From Nostoc foliaceum FACHB-393 (GTDB lineage Bacteria > Cyanobacteriota > Cyanobacteriia > Cyanobacteriales > Nostocaceae): a DNA stretch of 64,000 nucleotides. Below are positions 17,422 to 27,125 of the stretch, piece by piece. A program made the position numbers and the translations under genes. Position 1 is the first letter of the stretch; each line of letters starts with the position of its first letter. Below the pieces are notes generated by a model. It was not told where the DNA came from and ran no database searches. It saw only the letters and a list, made by a program, of their open reading frames with translations. The DNA lies in the NCBI RefSeq assembly GCF_014698505.1, contig NZ_JACJTD010000003.1, forward strand, positions 248,001-312,000, written 5' to 3'.

Positions 17422-17898
17422 CTAACTAGCTAACAGAGTTTTTTCTAGAGAAGTCCAACGGAAGGCGCGATCGCCACCTCTCTCAATCACTACTCTCACT
17501 CGTGGTTCTAGCTGAGGCAAATTCGTTAAATACTCAAGTTCCTCATTGGAAAGAATATGCCCTTCAATAATCCACAAAACCAGCCCCTTTGACTTTGGTG
17601 GTAGCTGTTCTAGATGAGAATTGATAATTGGCGGCAAATAGTACACATGACCTACTGCGGCACCGCTACCAGTGCTTTTTTTACCAAGATGAGGAGGTCT
17701 GACTCCATGAATTCTTGTGAGATACGCAGCTACGTCGCCCAGTCCCCTGGCGGTAATGTGAAGGGTGGTATAACCAGCTGCCCGTAGTCGGCGCTGATAT
17801 CGACCTTCATAACCTCCTTCCAGAGGTACATACACTCCAAGAGCGCCAAATTTTTCCAGATCGCGGATTAAACCGTTGCCAGTGGTAATTAGTGCCAT
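17422..17898 (-). CDS. ndhN: NAD(P)H-quinone oxidoreductase subunit N
   Basis: 158 residues, the usual NdhN length. NdhN is one of the oxygenic-photosynthesis-specific subunits of the thylakoid NDH-1 complex, which carries out cyclic electron flow, respiration and CO2 uptake. Diagnostic segments are MALITTGNGLIRDLEKFGAL, VPLEGGYEGRYQRRLRAAGY, ARGLGDVAAYLTRIHGVRPP and YYLPPIINSHLEQLPPKSKG. It appears to be transcribed alone. Confidence 0.96.
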   Translation of the reverse strand: MALITTGNGLIRDLEKFGALGVYVPLEGGYEGRYQRRLRAAGYTTLHITARGLGDVAAYLTRIHGVRPPHLGKKSTGSGAAVGHVYYLPPIINSHLEQLPPKSKGLVLWIIEGHILSNEELEYLTNLPQLEPRVRVVIERGGDRAFRWTSLEKTLLAS

Positions 17899-18199
17899 AG
17901 ATTTTCGTCTTATCCCACTTAGATATTTCTATTATTTACCCTGAACCGAGAGATTAAAAGCATTTTCTTTGGGCATTGAGCGTTGGGTATTGAGTATGCT
18001 TATTCTCCTTGTCCCCCTTGTCCCTCTCATCTCCCGTGCTTCTTCCCCACTCCCCAAAAATAACTCTATAAATTACTGGACAAACATAAATAAATAATTT
18101 ATATTATTAGATTGTGACCAAACACGCAAATTAGGCTGCATTCTTACTGTCATTCTGAGGTAGTGTTAGCATCAAAAGCTGATAACTCAATCCAAATTG

Positions 18200-18857
18200 G
18201 ATAATATAACTCAGATTGATCATAGACTGGTAAACTAAGAAAGCTTTCAGGTCAACATTGGAGCTTATGGACGAAGAATCAAAGCCAATCCAAAGCTCCA
18301 GGGTACACTTACTCCTGTGCCTCTGAAAAAGCAGGCAAAATCTTAAACAATAGTTTAAGGTGTTTAAGGAAGTAAAAACTGAGCAGCAATGTTGGTTTCA
18401 TGGCATTACGTCAGTCTCAGTTAACGGATACTGAGCGGTAAAAACCGCTTAAGTCCAACTGCAACAGGGCAGTAGCCAATCTCCGGGAAGCCGCCTTATG
18501 GGCGTCTAAAAATCGGAAAAACCCGCCGACAGCGCTGCCTCCAGAAAGTGCCAGAGCAATTGCTTGGACGAAAGCATTGCTGCACACAGCTTAAAGCTGT
18601 AGCGCCTTGCATTGATTCCAGAAGTTACTCCTTCCCAATGGGAAGGGACTTGTGGCTGTTCTGGTGATCTAGTGAGTGAAGCTAAACAGATTCACCAAGC
18701 AGTACGGACACGGTTTGTTGTGTCCGAAAGCATTTGGAGCGGTTTATTTAAATCATTCCAAATTTCGCAGGCTAACCCAGCCTAAACTGATGCGTACAAA
18801 ACGTGTCCTCTAGAGTTCAATTCCAAGGTCAGCAAGTAGAAAGGAGAACCAGTTACT
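18200..18857 (+). promoter_or_regulatory. Long, hairpin-rich leader or RNA region upstream of rplC
   Basis: There is no gene between ndhN and rplC, but 18260-18783 holds a series of good stem-loops. The paired arms are GGAGCTT 18260-18266/18293-18299; CTTAAAC 18342-18348/18353-18359; AGCGGT 18434-18439/18444-18449; AGCAATTGCTT 18555-18565/18572-18581 (one bulge); ACAGC around 18586-18600; CCTTCCC 18630-18636/18640-18646; CGGACAC 18705-18711/18720-18726; ATTTGGA 18732-18738/18757-18763; AGGCT 18769-18773/18779-18783. The GC content is above the flanks. It is most simply a structured 5' leader controlling the ribosomal operon, or an independent small RNA. I recognise no known RNA family. The 5' boundary is a guess. 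Confidence 0.5.
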
Positions 18858-19490
18858 GTGTCTGTAGGTATTCTCGGCACCAAGCTGGGCATGACCCAAA
18901 TATTTGACGAAGCAGGAGTAGCTATTCCTGTGACTGTCATTCAAGCAGGGCCATGCACCGTTACACAAGTTAAAACGAAACAAACCGATGGTTACTTTGC
19001 CATTCAAGTTGGTTTTGGCGAAGTTAAACCAAAGGCACTGAACAGACCACTATTGGGTCATTTGGCTAAATCATCTGCTCCAGCATTACGTCACCTAAAT
19101 GAATATCACACCGATAGTTCTGGTGATTATGCTTTAGGTCAACAGATTAAAGCAGATATTTTTAGTGCAGGTCAAATTGTCGATGTAGTCGGCACAAGCA
19201 TCGGTCGCGGCTTCGCGGGTAACCAGAAGCGCAACAACTTTGGTCGTGGGCCCATGTCACACGGTTCCAAAAACCACAGAGCACCGGGTTCTATTGGTGC
19301 TGGTACAACACCAGGTCGTGTCTATCCAGGTAAGCGGATGGCAGGGCGTCTAGGTGGGAAACGTATCACAATCCGCAAACTGACCATAGTGCGAGTTGAT
19401 GCAGAACGCAACTTATTGCTAATTAAGGGAGCTATTCCTGGTAAACCGGGTGCTCTAGTAAGTGTTGTGCCTGCAAAAGTAGTGGGATAG
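18858..19490 (+). CDS. rplC: 50S ribosomal protein L3
   Basis: 210 residues, GTG start with AAGGAGA upstream. L3 is a primary 23S rRNA-binding protein near the peptidyl transferase centre. It opens with the bacterial signature [19 protein letters not shown] and has the internal [20 protein letters not shown] loop region. It is the first gene of the supercluster; S10, which precedes L3 in many bacteria, is absent here, as is usual in cyanobacteria. The STRR block at 19493-19590 separates it from rplD. Confidence 0.98.
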   Translation: MSVGILGTKLGMTQIFDEAGVAIPVTVIQAGPCTVTQVKTKQTDGYFAIQVGFGEVKPKALNRPLLGHLAKSSAPALRHLNEYHTDSSGDYALGQQIKADIFSAGQIVDVVGTSIGRGFAGNQKRNNFGRGPMSHGSKNHRAPGSIGAGTTPGRVYPGKRMAGRLGGKRITIRKLTIVRVDAERNLLLIKGAIPGKPGALVSVVPAKVVG

Positions 19491-19492
19491 TC

Positions 19493-19590
19493 AAAAGTCA
19501 TTAGTCAAACGTCATTAGTCATTAGTCATTGGCTAAGGACAAATGGCAAAAGACAAATGACAAATGACAAATGACAAAGGACAAATAACT
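19493..19590. repeat. STRR heptamer block between rplC and rplD
   Basis: Tandem GTCATTA/GTCATTG heptamers are followed by ACAAATG heptamers, roughly complementary halves that can fold back into a long imperfect hairpin. It fills the whole gap and ends just before the rplD start. Confidence 0.85.
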
Positions 19591-19594
19591 AAAG

Positions 19595-20233
19595 ATGGTT
19601 GAAAGCGTAGTTAAAAATTGGCAAGGAGAACAGGTCGGCGAGACGACCTTCGAGTTGCGCGTTGCCAAGGAAGAAACAGCGTCTCATATTGTGCACCGCG
19701 CCCTAGTACGGCAATTGACTAATGCTCGTCAAGGAAATGCCAGTACAAAAACTCGTTCAGAAGTCAGAGGCGGTGGCCGTAAACCTTGGAGACAAAAAGG
19801 TACTGGTCGCGCTCGTGCAGGGTCTATTCGTTCACCACTTTGGCGTGGTGGTGGTGTGATCTTTGGACCAAAGCCCAGAGACTTTAACCTGAAGTTGAAC
19901 CGCAAAGAGCGACGTTTAGCACTGCGGACAGCATTTGTCAGCCGCATTGAAGACTTAATAGTAGTAGAAGAATTTAGCACCGAGCTATCTCGCCCTAAAA
20001 CTAAAGAATTAGTGGCAGCACTTGCCCGTTGGGGAGTAGTACCAGAAAGCAAGTCACTGTTAATTTTGTCTGAAATTGCGGATACAGATAACATTTATTT
20101 GTCAGCCCGCAACATTGAAAATTTAAAACTAATTGCAGCCGACCAGCTAAATGTTTTTGATTTACTGCACGCTGACAAGATTGTAGTTACGGCATCAGCC
20201 CTAGAAAAAATTCAGGAGGTCTACAGTGCCTAG
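19595..20233 (+). CDS. rplD: 50S ribosomal protein L4
   Basis: 212 residues. L4 binds 23S rRNA with a loop reaching the exit tunnel; in E. coli it also represses its own S10 operon. Visible are the [19 protein letters not shown] and [19 protein letters not shown] loop, [14 protein letters not shown], and the [11 protein letters not shown] segment. The start follows an STRR block and lacks a strong Shine-Dalgarno. The 3' end overlaps rplW by eight bases. Confidence 0.98.
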   Translation: MVESVVKNWQGEQVGETTFELRVAKEETASHIVHRALVRQLTNARQGNASTKTRSEVRGGGRKPWRQKGTGRARAGSIRSPLWRGGGVIFGPKPRDFNLKLNRKERRLALRTAFVSRIEDLIVVEEFSTELSRPKTKELVAALARWGVVPESKSLLILSEIADTDNIYLSARNIENLKLIAADQLNVFDLLHADKIVVTASALEKIQEVYSA

Positions 20234-20540
20234 CTTTGACCCCCGTGACCTTGCCGACTTAGTACGTCGCCCAATCGTCACCGAGAAAGCGACCATCCTA
20301 ATGGAACAAAATAAGTACACCTTTGAAGTAATTCCAAAGGCATCTAAGCCAGAAATAAAGGCTGCGATCGAAGACTTATTTCAGGTCAAGGTTGTAAAAG
20401 TCAACACCACCCTACCACCGCGTAAAAAGCGGCGCGTTGGTAAATTTATTGGTTATAAGCCCCAATATAAGCGAGCCATTGTTACCGTCGCACCTGGGGA
20501 TGAAGACAAGATTAGACAAGTCCTATTCCCAGAAGTCTAA
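20226..20540 (+). CDS. rplW: 50S ribosomal protein L23
   Basis: 104 residues, GTG start overlapping the end of rplD by eight bases with AGGAGG upstream, so translation is probably coupled. L23 lies at the tunnel exit and docks trigger factor and SRP. Signatures: [20 protein letters not shown] and [20 protein letters not shown]. Confidence 0.97.
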   Translation: MPSFDPRDLADLVRRPIVTEKATILMEQNKYTFEVIPKASKPEIKAAIEDLFQVKVVKVNTTLPPRKKRRVGKFIGYKPQYKRAIVTVAPGDEDKIRQVLFPEV

Positions 20541-20544
20541 AAAA

Positions 20545-20645
20545 GTTGTGAGTTAGGAGTTATGAGTTACTGAACTCAAAACTCAAAACTCAGCACTCAG
20601 CACGGGCTAAACGCCCCGCTAACGCTATCAGCACTCAGCACTTAA
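20545..20645. repeat. Tandem-repeat block between rplW and rplB
   Basis: GAGTTAGGAGTTATGAGTTA-type heptamers are followed by AACTCAA/CAGCACT units and a GGGCTAAACGCCCCGCTAACG dispersed motif. The halves are partly complementary. Non-coding. Confidence 0.75.
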
Positions 20646-20649
20646 AAAT

Positions 20650-21513
20650 ATGGGTACTCGTTCTTATCGCCCTTATACCCCCAGCACTCGCCAAGTTACA
20701 ATTTCTGACTTTGCGGAAATTACAAAAACTGAGCCAGAAAAATCCTTAACGACCTCAAAGCATCGCGCCAAAGGTCGGAATAATACTGGACGGATTACTA
20801 GTCGTCGCCGGGGTGGCGGACACAAACAACTTTACCGGATCATTGATTTTAAAAGGGATAAACACAATATTCCTGCCAAAGTCGCAGCAATTGAATACGA
20901 TCCTAACCGCAATGCCCGAATTGCCCTTTTGTATTACCAAGATGGCGAAAAGCGGTACATCCTCCATCCCAACGGGTTAAAAGTTGGAACAATAATTATT
21001 TCTGGGCCTGAAGCTCCCTTTGAAGATGGTAATGCTTTGCCTCTCTCGAAGATTCCCTTGGGTACTGGTGTTCACAACGTAGAACTGACCCCTGGTAAAG
21101 GTGGTCAAATCGTGCGTGCTGCTGGTGCTAGCGCTCAAGTTGTGGCAAAAGAAGGTAATTATGTCACTCTCAAGTTGCCTTCAGGAGAAGTCCGCTTGAT
21201 TCGACGCGAGTGCTACGCCACCATTGGACAAGTAGGCAACACCGATGCCAGAAACCTGAGTGCAGGTAAAGCAGGACGAAATCGCTGGAAAGGTCGTCGT
21301 CCTAAAGTTAGAGGTAGCGTCATGAACCCAGTGGATCACCCACATGGTGGTGGTGAGGGTAGGGCACCTATCGGTAGATCAGGACCTGTTACACCTTGGG
21401 GTAAACCCACATTGGGCGCGAAGACACGCAATCGTAAGAAACTTAGCAGCAAATTGATTATCCGTCGTCGCCGTAAGTCTTCCAAACGCGGTCGCGGTGG
21501 TCGTGAGTCTTAG
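20650..21513 (+). CDS. rplB: 50S ribosomal protein L2
   Basis: 287 residues, the usual bacterial length of about 275-290. L2 is required for subunit association and peptidyl transfer. Signatures: [35 protein letters not shown], and the C-terminal [20 protein letters not shown] containing the conserved His. Confidence 0.98.
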   Translation: MGTRSYRPYTPSTRQVTISDFAEITKTEPEKSLTTSKHRAKGRNNTGRITSRRRGGGHKQLYRIIDFKRDKHNIPAKVAAIEYDPNRNARIALLYYQDGEKRYILHPNGLKVGTIIISGPEAPFEDGNALPLSKIPLGTGVHNVELTPGKGGQIVRAAGASAQVVAKEGNYVTLKLPSGEVRLIRRECYATIGQVGNTDARNLSAGKAGRNRWKGRRPKVRGSVMNPVDHPHGGGEGRAPIGRSGPVTPWGKPTLGAKTRNRKKLSSKLIIRRRRKSSKRGRGGRES

Positions 21514-21517
21514 AGAG

Positions 21518-21618
21518 TTAGGAGTTAAGAGTTAAGAGTTATAAGTTGAGAGTAAAATCTAACTCCTAATTCCTCACTCCTCACTCCTCACTCATAATTC
21601 CTAAATCCTAAATCCAAA
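21518..21618. repeat. Tandem heptamer block between rplB and rpsS
   Basis: GAGTTAAGAGTTAAGAGTTA units are followed by the roughly complementary CTCCTAATTCCTCACTCCTC units, giving a potential long hairpin that ends a few bases before rpsS. Confidence 0.8.
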
Positions 21619-21626
21619 ATTGAACT

Positions 21627-21905
21627 ATGGGTCGTTCTCTAAAAAAAGGTCCTTTCGTTGCGGATCATCTCCTAAAGAAAATTGAAAAGCTCAACGACAA
21701 TAACAGAAAAGAAGTTATTAAAACTTGGTCAAGAGCTTCGACAATTTTGCCTCTAATGGTAGGTCATACCATAGCTGTTCACAACGGACGCCAACACGTT
21801 CCAGTTTTTGTAAATGAACAAATGGTGGGACACAAGTTGGGTGAATTTGCCCCGACACGTACCTACAGGGGTCATGGAAAAAGCGATAAAAAAGCAGGTA
21901 GGTAG
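21627..21905 (+). CDS. rpsS: 30S ribosomal protein S19
   Basis: 92 residues. S19 binds 16S rRNA in the head of the small subunit with S13. Diagnostic: [38 protein letters not shown] and [20 protein letters not shown]. Confidence 0.98.
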   Translation: MGRSLKKGPFVADHLLKKIEKLNDNNRKEVIKTWSRASTILPLMVGHTIAVHNGRQHVPVFVNEQMVGHKLGEFAPTRTYRGHGKSDKKAGR

Positions 21906-21972
21906 TCATTAGTTATTAGTCATTAGTCATTAGCTAAAGACAAGTGACAAATGACAAATGACAAATGACAAA
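21906..21972. repeat. STRR heptamer block between rpsS and rplV
   Basis: GTCATTAGTTATTAGTCATT is followed by GACAAATGACAAATGACAAA. It creates a spurious upstream ATG in frame with rplV. Confidence 0.85.
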
Positions 21973-21985
21973 ATTGGAGAAAATT

Positions 21986-22342
21986 ATGGCTACTAATACT
22001 ACTGAAGTAAAAGCGATCGCTCGTTTTATCCGCATCTCGGCCTACAAGGTGCGTCGGGTACTCGATCAAATCCGGGGGCGATCATACCGAGAAGCGCTAA
22101 TCATTCTGGAATTCATGCCCTATCGCGCCACTGAACCCATATTGAAGGTTCTTAGAAGCGCTGCTGCCAATGCTGAACACAACGCTGGGTTAGATCGGAC
22201 TCAACTAGTGATTACTCAGGCATACGCCGATCAAGGGCCATCCCTGAAGCGGTTCCAACCAAGAGCGCAAGGTCGAGCTTACCAAATTCGCAAGCCGACG
22301 TGTCATATTACTGTGGCCGTTGCAGCCGCCCCAGAAAAATAA
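21986..22342 (+). CDS. rplV: 50S ribosomal protein L22
   Basis: 118 residues from the ATG at 21986, which has TTGGAGA upstream. An in-frame ATG at 21965 would add seven residues, but it lies in the STRR repeat and is not believed. L22 lines the exit tunnel. Signatures: [37 protein letters not shown] and [18 protein letters not shown]. Confidence 0.97.
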   Translation: MATNTTEVKAIARFIRISAYKVRRVLDQIRGRSYREALIILEFMPYRATEPILKVLRSAAANAEHNAGLDRTQLVITQAYADQGPSLKRFQPRAQGRAYQIRKPTCHITVAVAAAPEK

Positions 22343-22395
22343 GCACACTTACACGAATAAATTGCGTAAAGTAAGAAATCTTAGAGGAAGCATTC

Positions 22396-23175
22396 GTGGG
22401 ACAGAAGATTCATCCAGTTGGTTTTCGCCTGGGTATTACACATGAACATCAATCCCGTTGGTTTGCTGTTCCTGACCGCTATCCAGAACTTCTACAAGAA
22501 GATCACAAACTCCGTCAATACATAGAACAAAAGCTGGGTAGACTTGCTCAAAACAACGCCGGGATTTCTGAGGTACGGATTGAGCGCAAAGCCGACCAAA
22601 TCGACTTAGAAGTACGCACAGCAAGACCAGGTGTAGTGGTAGGCCGTGGTGGACAAGGTATCGAATCCTTGCGTACCGGACTCCAAGGGTTGTTGGGTAG
22701 TAATCGCCAAATTCGCATTAACGTAGTTGAAGTCCAACGAGTTGATGCTGATGCCTACCTAATTGCCGAATACATTGCTCAACAATTGGAACGTCGGGTT
22801 TCCTTTCGGCGGGTAGTGCGGCAATCGATTCAACGTGCCCAACGCGCTGGTGTCCAAGGCATCAAAATCCAAGTTAGCGGTCGGCTCAACGGTGCAGAAA
22901 TTGCCCGGACAGAGTGGACTCGTGAAGGTAGAGTACCTTTACATACCTTACGGGCTGATATTGACTACTCTTATTGCACAGCAAAAACTGTTTACGGCAT
23001 TTTGGGTATCAAAGTATGGGTGTTTAAAGGAGAGATTATTCCTGGACAGGAAGAGACTCCACTACCACCTGCAACCCGTGATCCTCGTGATCGTGGCGAT
23101 CGCGATCGTGAACCCCGTCGTCGTCAACAACAACGTCGTCGCCAGCAATTTGAAGACCGCTCCAATGAAGGATAA
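22396..23175 (+). CDS. rpsC: 30S ribosomal protein S3
   Basis: 259 residues, GTG start. S3 lies at the mRNA entry site. It has the [20 protein letters not shown] start, the KH-type [15 protein letters not shown] motif and the C-terminal [14 protein letters not shown]. The last 30 residues are an Arg/Asp/Gln-rich tail ([19 protein letters not shown]) longer than in E. coli. Confidence 0.98.
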   Translation: MGQKIHPVGFRLGITHEHQSRWFAVPDRYPELLQEDHKLRQYIEQKLGRLAQNNAGISEVRIERKADQIDLEVRTARPGVVVGRGGQGIESLRTGLQGLLGSNRQIRINVVEVQRVDADAYLIAEYIAQQLERRVSFRRVVRQSIQRAQRAGVQGIKIQVSGRLNGAEIARTEWTREGRVPLHTLRADIDYSYCTAKTVYGILGIKVWVFKGEIIPGQEETPLPPATRDPRDRGDRDREPRRRQQQRRRQQFEDRSNEG

Positions 23176-23176
23176 A

Positions 23177-23258
23177 TCGTCATTAGTCATTAGTCATTAG
23201 TCATTAGGGAATGGCAGATGACAAATGACAAATGACAAATGACAAATGACAAGTGACA
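23177..23258. repeat. STRR heptamer block between rpsC and rplP
   Basis: GTCATTA repeats are followed by GACAAAT repeats in complementary order. It ends directly before the rplP ATG. Confidence 0.85.
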
Positions 23259-23262
23259 AACC

Positions 23263-23688
23263 ATGTTAAGCCCTAGAAGAACTAAATTCCGCAAACAACA
23301 GCGCGGACGGATGGAGGGACTAGCCACCCGTGGTAGCACCCTCAACTTCGGTGATTTTGCACTCCAAGCGCAAGAACCAGCTTGGATTACCTCCCGGCAA
23401 ATCGAGGCTTCTCGTCGCGCAATGACCCGTTATATTCGTCGGGGTGGACAAATCTGGATTCGGATTTTCCCTGATAAACCTGTAACCATGCGTCCTGCTG
23501 AAACCCGGATGGGTTCCGGTAAAGGTAATCCAGAGTTTTGGGTAGCTGTAGTCAAGCCAGGACGAATTCTGTTTGAAATCGGTGGGGTTTCTGAAGAAAT
23601 CGCCCGTGAAGCTATGCGTTTGGCTTCATTTAAACTGCCTATAAAAACCAAGTTTATTGTGCGCTCTCAACCACAGGAGCAGGAGTAG
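23263..23688 (+). CDS. rplP: 50S ribosomal protein L16
   Basis: 141 residues. L16 organises the A-site tRNA region of the large subunit. Signatures: [39 protein letters not shown], and [20 protein letters not shown]. Confidence 0.98.
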   Translation: MLSPRRTKFRKQQRGRMEGLATRGSTLNFGDFALQAQEPAWITSRQIEASRRAMTRYIRRGGQIWIRIFPDKPVTMRPAETRMGSGKGNPEFWVAVVKPGRILFEIGGVSEEIAREAMRLASFKLPIKTKFIVRSQPQEQE

Positions 23689-23691
23689 CTT

Positions 23692-23919
23692 ATGCCTCTT
23701 CCAAAGATTTCAGAAGCTAGAGAATTAAGTGACGAGAAGCTCTCTGATGAAATTGTCGCTATCAAAAGACAACTATTTCAGTTGCGCTTGCAAAAAGCTA
23801 CAAGACAATTAGAAAAGCCCCACCAGTTCAGACAAACTCGACACCGCCTAGCCCAATTGCTGACGCTAGAGACAGAACGCAAACGGGCAGCAAGTCAATC
23901 GGCTAAAGAAGAAAAGTAG
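23692..23919 (+). CDS. rpmC: 50S ribosomal protein L29
   Basis: 75 residues, starting three bases after rplP. It is a two-helix protein at the tunnel exit. Signature: LSDEIVAIKRQLFQLRLQKA, then QFRQTRHRLAQLLTLETER. Confidence 0.95.
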   Translation: MPLPKISEARELSDEKLSDEIVAIKRQLFQLRLQKATRQLEKPHQFRQTRHRLAQLLTLETERKRAASQSAKEEK

Positions 23920-23925
23920 AAGATT

Positions 23926-24174
23926 ATGGCAGTTAAAGAACGAGTTGGCTTGGTAGTGAGCGATAAAATGCAAAAAACTGTGGTAGTCGCCATAGAAAAC
24001 CGCGCTCCTCACCCCAAGTACGGCAAGATTGTGGTTAACACCCAACGATATAAAGTTCACGACGAAGAAAATAAGTGTAAAGTAGGCGATCGCGTTCGCA
24101 TTCAGGAAACTAGACCCCTGAGTAAAACCAAGCGCTGGAAAATCACAGAAGTCCTGAACGTCAAACCTACTTAA
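23926..24174 (+). CDS. rpsQ: 30S ribosomal protein S17
   Basis: 82 residues, six bases after rpmC. S17 is a primary 16S rRNA binder with an OB fold. Signature: [40 protein letters not shown] and [18 protein letters not shown]. Confidence 0.97.
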   Translation: MAVKERVGLVVSDKMQKTVVVAIENRAPHPKYGKIVVNTQRYKVHDEENKCKVGDRVRIQETRPLSKTKRWKITEVLNVKPT

Positions 24175-24182
24175 ACCTCATC

Positions 24183-24201
24183 GTTGTTAGAAACTAACAA
24201 C
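24183..24201 (+). promoter_or_regulatory. Perfect 8-bp stem-loop between rpsQ and rplN
   Basis: GTTGTTAG-AAA-CTAACAAC lies nine bases after the rpsQ stop and 19 bases before the rplN GTG. There is no T run, so it is more likely an RNA processing or translational element than a terminator. Confidence 0.45.
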
Positions 24202-24220
24202 ATTACAAGGGAGAATAATT

Positions 24221-24589
24221 GTGATTCAACCCCAAACTTACCTAAATGTCGCAGACAATAGCGGCGCCCGCAAACTAATGTGCATCCGCATCTTAGGCGG
24301 AGGCAACCGCCGTTATGGTTTTATCGGCGATAAAATTATCGCTGTTGTCAAAGATGCTACACCCAACATGGCTGTAAAAAAGTCTGATGTCGTGGAAGCA
24401 GTAATTGTCCGCACTCGTAAAGCTGTATCTCGTGACAGTGGCATGAGTATTCGCTTTGATGATAACGCTGCTGTGATTATCAACAAAGACGGTAACCCCA
24501 GAGGCACACGGGTTTTTGGCCCAGTTGCACGGGAACTGCGCGATAAAAACTTTACCAAAATCGTTTCTCTGGCTCCGGAGGTGCTTTAA
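24221..24589 (+). CDS. rplN: 50S ribosomal protein L14
   Basis: 122 residues, the invariant length; GTG start with AAGGGAGA upstream. L14 forms intersubunit bridges and is the docking site of RsfS, which is also encoded in this window. Signatures: [20 protein letters not shown] and [20 protein letters not shown]. The stop overlaps the rplX start by one base (TAATG). Confidence 0.98.
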   Translation: MIQPQTYLNVADNSGARKLMCIRILGGGNRRYGFIGDKIIAVVKDATPNMAVKKSDVVEAVIVRTRKAVSRDSGMSIRFDDNAAVIINKDGNPRGTRVFGPVARELRDKNFTKIVSLAPEVL

Positions 24590-24942
24590 TGGCAACCAAA
24601 CAGGGTACGCCCAAAGTATTCCACAAAATGCACGTCAAAACTGGCGACACCGTACAAGTGATTGCTGGCAAAGACAAAGGAAAAGTTGGTGAAATTATCC
24701 AGGCACTTCCCCAACTGAGTAAAGTTGTGGTCAAAGGTGTCAACATTAAAACCAAGCACGTCAAACCCCAGCAAGAAGGGGAGTCAGGGCGGATTCTCAC
24801 CCAAGAATTCCCGATTCATAGCTCCAACGTGATGCTTTATTCCACCAAGCAAAATGTTGCCAGTCGTGTTTGTTATACCTTTACCTCAGAAGGCAAAAAA
24901 GTCAGAAAACTCAAGAAAACTGGTGAGATTCTGGATAAATAG
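24589..24942 (+). CDS. rplX: 50S ribosomal protein L24
   Basis: 117 residues. L24 is an assembly initiator that binds the 5' end of 23S rRNA. It has the KOW motif ([20 protein letters not shown]) and [20 protein letters not shown]. Coupled to rplN by the TAATG overlap. Confidence 0.97.
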   Translation: MATKQGTPKVFHKMHVKTGDTVQVIAGKDKGKVGEIIQALPQLSKVVVKGVNIKTKHVKPQQEGESGRILTQEFPIHSSNVMLYSTKQNVASRVCYTFTSEGKKVRKLKKTGEILDK

Positions 24943-25006
24943 TTAGAAGTTAGAAATTAAGAGTTAAGAATTTAACTCATGACTCATAACTCATAACTCG
25001 TAACTT
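24943..25006. repeat. Tandem heptamer block between rplX and rplE
   Basis: TTAGAAGTTAGAAATTAAGA units are followed by ACTCATGACTCATAACTCAT units, partly complementary. Non-coding. Confidence 0.75.
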
Positions 25007-25046
25007 TGTTCCCTGACCAAGCCCAGGGATATCAGGACAAAAAACT

Positions 25047-25595
25047 ATGGCGACAACAAGACTCAAAAGCTTATATCAAGAGACAATCGTCCCCAAACTG
25101 ATCAATCAGTTTCAATATACCAACGTTCATCAAGTACCGAAGTTGGTAAAGGTTACTATTAACCGGGGTTTGGGTGAAGCAGCTCAAAATGCGAAGTCGC
25201 TGGAAGCATCCATTAACGAAATTGCTTTAGTCACTGGTCAAAAACCAGTGGTAACGCGGGCGAAAAAGGCGATCGCTGGCTTTAAAATTCGTCAAGGAAT
25301 GCCTGTGGGGATCATGGTTACCCTCAGAGCCGAACGGATGTATGCCTTTTTTGATCGGCTCGTTAGTCTATCACTACCCAGAATTCGAGATTTTCGTGGC
25401 GTTAGCCCTAAAAGCTTTGACGGACGGGGTAATTATACTCTGGGTGTGAGAGAACAGCTAATTTTTCCAGAAGTCGAATACGACAGCATCGATCAAGTGC
25501 GTGGGATGGATATTTCCATCATCACCACAGCAAAAAATGACGAAGAGGGACGCGCCTTACTTAAAGAATTAGGAATGCCCTTTCGCGATCAATAA
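25047..25595 (+). CDS. rplE: 50S ribosomal protein L5
   Basis: 182 residues. L5 binds 5S rRNA and contacts P-site tRNA. Signatures: [39 protein letters not shown], and [21 protein letters not shown]14, which follows L5 in many bacteria, is absent; rpsH follows directly. Confidence 0.98.
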   Translation: MATTRLKSLYQETIVPKLINQFQYTNVHQVPKLVKVTINRGLGEAAQNAKSLEASINEIALVTGQKPVVTRAKKAIAGFKIRQGMPVGIMVTLRAERMYAFFDRLVSLSLPRIRDFRGVSPKSFDGRGNYTLGVREQLIFPEVEYDSIDQVRGMDISIITTAKNDEEGRALLKELGMPFRDQ

Positions 25596-25615
25596 GTTCA
25601 TCTATAGAGGGAACG

Positions 25616-26017
25616 ATGGCGGCTAACGACACAATTGCAGATATGCTGACGCGCATCCGCAATGCCAACCTGGCGCGGCATCAAACTACACAAGTGCCAG
25701 CTACAAAAATGACCCGGAGTATTGCCAAAGTACTACGGGAGGAAGGCTTTATTGCTGAAATCGAAGAAGCAGAAGAAGGGGTAAAGCACAATCTGGTGAT
25801 TTCCCTGAAATATAAAGGGAAGAATCGTCAGCCTCTGATCACCGCCTTAAAGCGAGTGAGTAAGCCAGGCTTACGTGTTTACTCCAATAGAAAAGAATTA
25901 CCAAGGGTACTAGGCGGCATTGGCATTGCCATTATTTCTACATCCAGTGGTATTATGACTGACCGCGAAGCGCGGCGTCAGAACTTGGGTGGTGAAGTGC
26001 TTTGTTACGTTTGGTAG
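25616..26017 (+). CDS. rpsH: 30S ribosomal protein S8
   Basis: 133 residues. A central-domain 16S rRNA binder, and the autogenous regulator of the spc operon in E. coli. Signatures: [19 protein letters not shown] and the C-terminal [20 protein letters not shown]. Confidence 0.98.
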   Translation: MAANDTIADMLTRIRNANLARHQTTQVPATKMTRSIAKVLREEGFIAEIEEAEEGVKHNLVISLKYKGKNRQPLITALKRVSKPGLRVYSNRKELPRVLGGIGIAIISTSSGIMTDREARRQNLGGEVLCYVW

Positions 26018-26018
26018 T

Positions 26019-26100
26019 CATTGGTCATTAGTCATTTGTCATTTGTCATTAGTAAAAGACAAAGGACAAGAGGCAAAGGACAAATAACAAAGGACAAAAA
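26019..26100. repeat. STRR heptamer block between rpsH and rplF
   Basis: GTCATTG/GTCATTA/GTCATTT units are followed by AAAGGACAAGAGGCAAAGGA units. It runs to the rplF start. Confidence 0.85.
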
Positions 26101-26103
26101 GTC

Positions 26104-26652
26104 ATGTCTCGTATTGGTAAACGTCCAATTACTATTCCCGCCAAAGTTCAAGTGGCGATCGATGGTACAAATATTGTGGTGAAAGGCCCGAAAGGAGAAC
26201 TTTCTCGCACTCTAGCACCTAATGTCTCACTCTCTCAAGAGGGAGAAATATTGCAGGTAAATCGTCGAGATGAAACTCGTACTTCAAAGCAACTTCACGG
26301 CTTGAGCCGCACTTTAGTTGCCAACATGGTCGAGGGAGTTTCCCAAGGTTTTCAGCGCCGTTTAGAAATTCAAGGTGTTGGTTACCGGGCACAACTTCAA
26401 GGGCGTAACCTAGTTTTAAACATGGGTTACAGCCATCAGGTGCAAATTGAACCACCAGAAGGAATTCAGTTTGCTGTAGAAGGTACCACTAATGTCATTG
26501 TTAGCGGCTATGACAAAGAAATCGTAGGTAACACAGCCGCCAAAATTCGTGCCGTTCGTCCACCAGAACCTTATAAAGGTAAAGGCATTCGCTATGCCGG
26601 TGAAGTGGTCAGACGGAAGGCTGGTAAGACTGGTAAGGGTGGTAAGAAGTAG
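26104..26652 (+). CDS. rplF: 50S ribosomal protein L6
   Basis: 182 residues. L6 lies near the GTPase-associated centre. Signatures: [31 protein letters not shown], and the C-terminal [20 protein letters not shown]. Confidence 0.98.
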   Translation: MSRIGKRPITIPAKVQVAIDGTNIVVKGPKGELSRTLAPNVSLSQEGEILQVNRRDETRTSKQLHGLSRTLVANMVEGVSQGFQRRLEIQGVGYRAQLQGRNLVLNMGYSHQVQIEPPEGIQFAVEGTTNVIVSGYDKEIVGNTAAKIRAVRPPEPYKGKGIRYAGEVVRRKAGKTGKGGKK

Positions 26653-26654
26653 AA

Positions 26655-27017
26655 ATGAAACTTACTCGTAGAGAATCAAAAAACCGTCGTCATCGACGCG
26701 TTCGTGGCAAAGTTATCGGCTCCCCAGAACGTCCGCGTTTAGCGGTATTTCGTTCTAATGAGCATATTTATGCCCAGTTAATTGATGATACTCAGCATCA
26801 AACCATCGTGTCTGCATCGACTGTAGAACCAGATTTGAAATCTAGTTTAGCGTCATGTGCAAACCGCGATGCATCGGCGCAAGTTGGTAAGTTGATCGCA
26901 GTGCGATCGCTAGAAAAAGGCATCACCAAAGTAGTCTTTGATCGCGGTGGTAACTTATATCATGGTCGTGTCAAAGCATTAGCTGATGCAGCACGCGAAG
27001 CTGGTTTAGATTTCTAA
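26655..27017 (+). CDS. rplR: 50S ribosomal protein L18
   Basis: 120 residues, two bases after rplF, so tightly coupled. L18 escorts 5S rRNA into the ribosome. Signatures: [35 protein letters not shown] and [20 protein letters not shown]. Confidence 0.98.
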   Translation: MKLTRRESKNRRHRRVRGKVIGSPERPRLAVFRSNEHIYAQLIDDTQHQTIVSASTVEPDLKSSLASCANRDASAQVGKLIAVRSLEKGITKVVFDRGGNLYHGRVKALADAAREAGLDF

Positions 27018-27019
27018 AG

Positions 27020-27104
27020 TCATTGGTCATTAGTCATTGGTCATTAGTCATTGGACAAATGACAAAAGACAAATGACAACTGACAAATGACAAAAGACAA
27101 ATGA
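27020..27104. repeat. STRR heptamer block between rplR and rpsE
   Basis: GTCATTG/GTCATTA repeats are followed by GACAAAT/GACAAAA repeats in complementary order. Confidence 0.85.
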
Positions 27105-27125
27105 CGTTCACCAGAGCACTAAATT

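Noticed and set aside
18417..18587. 56-codon minus-strand frame in the rplC leader (GTG start)
   Set aside because: It coincides with the hairpin-rich region, has no ribosome site, and its residues look like chance translation of GC-rich stems. Conservation in relatives would reopen it.
24293..24800. Several minus-strand frames within rplN-rplX
   Set aside because: They are antisense shadows of ribosomal protein genes with no start signals or family likeness.
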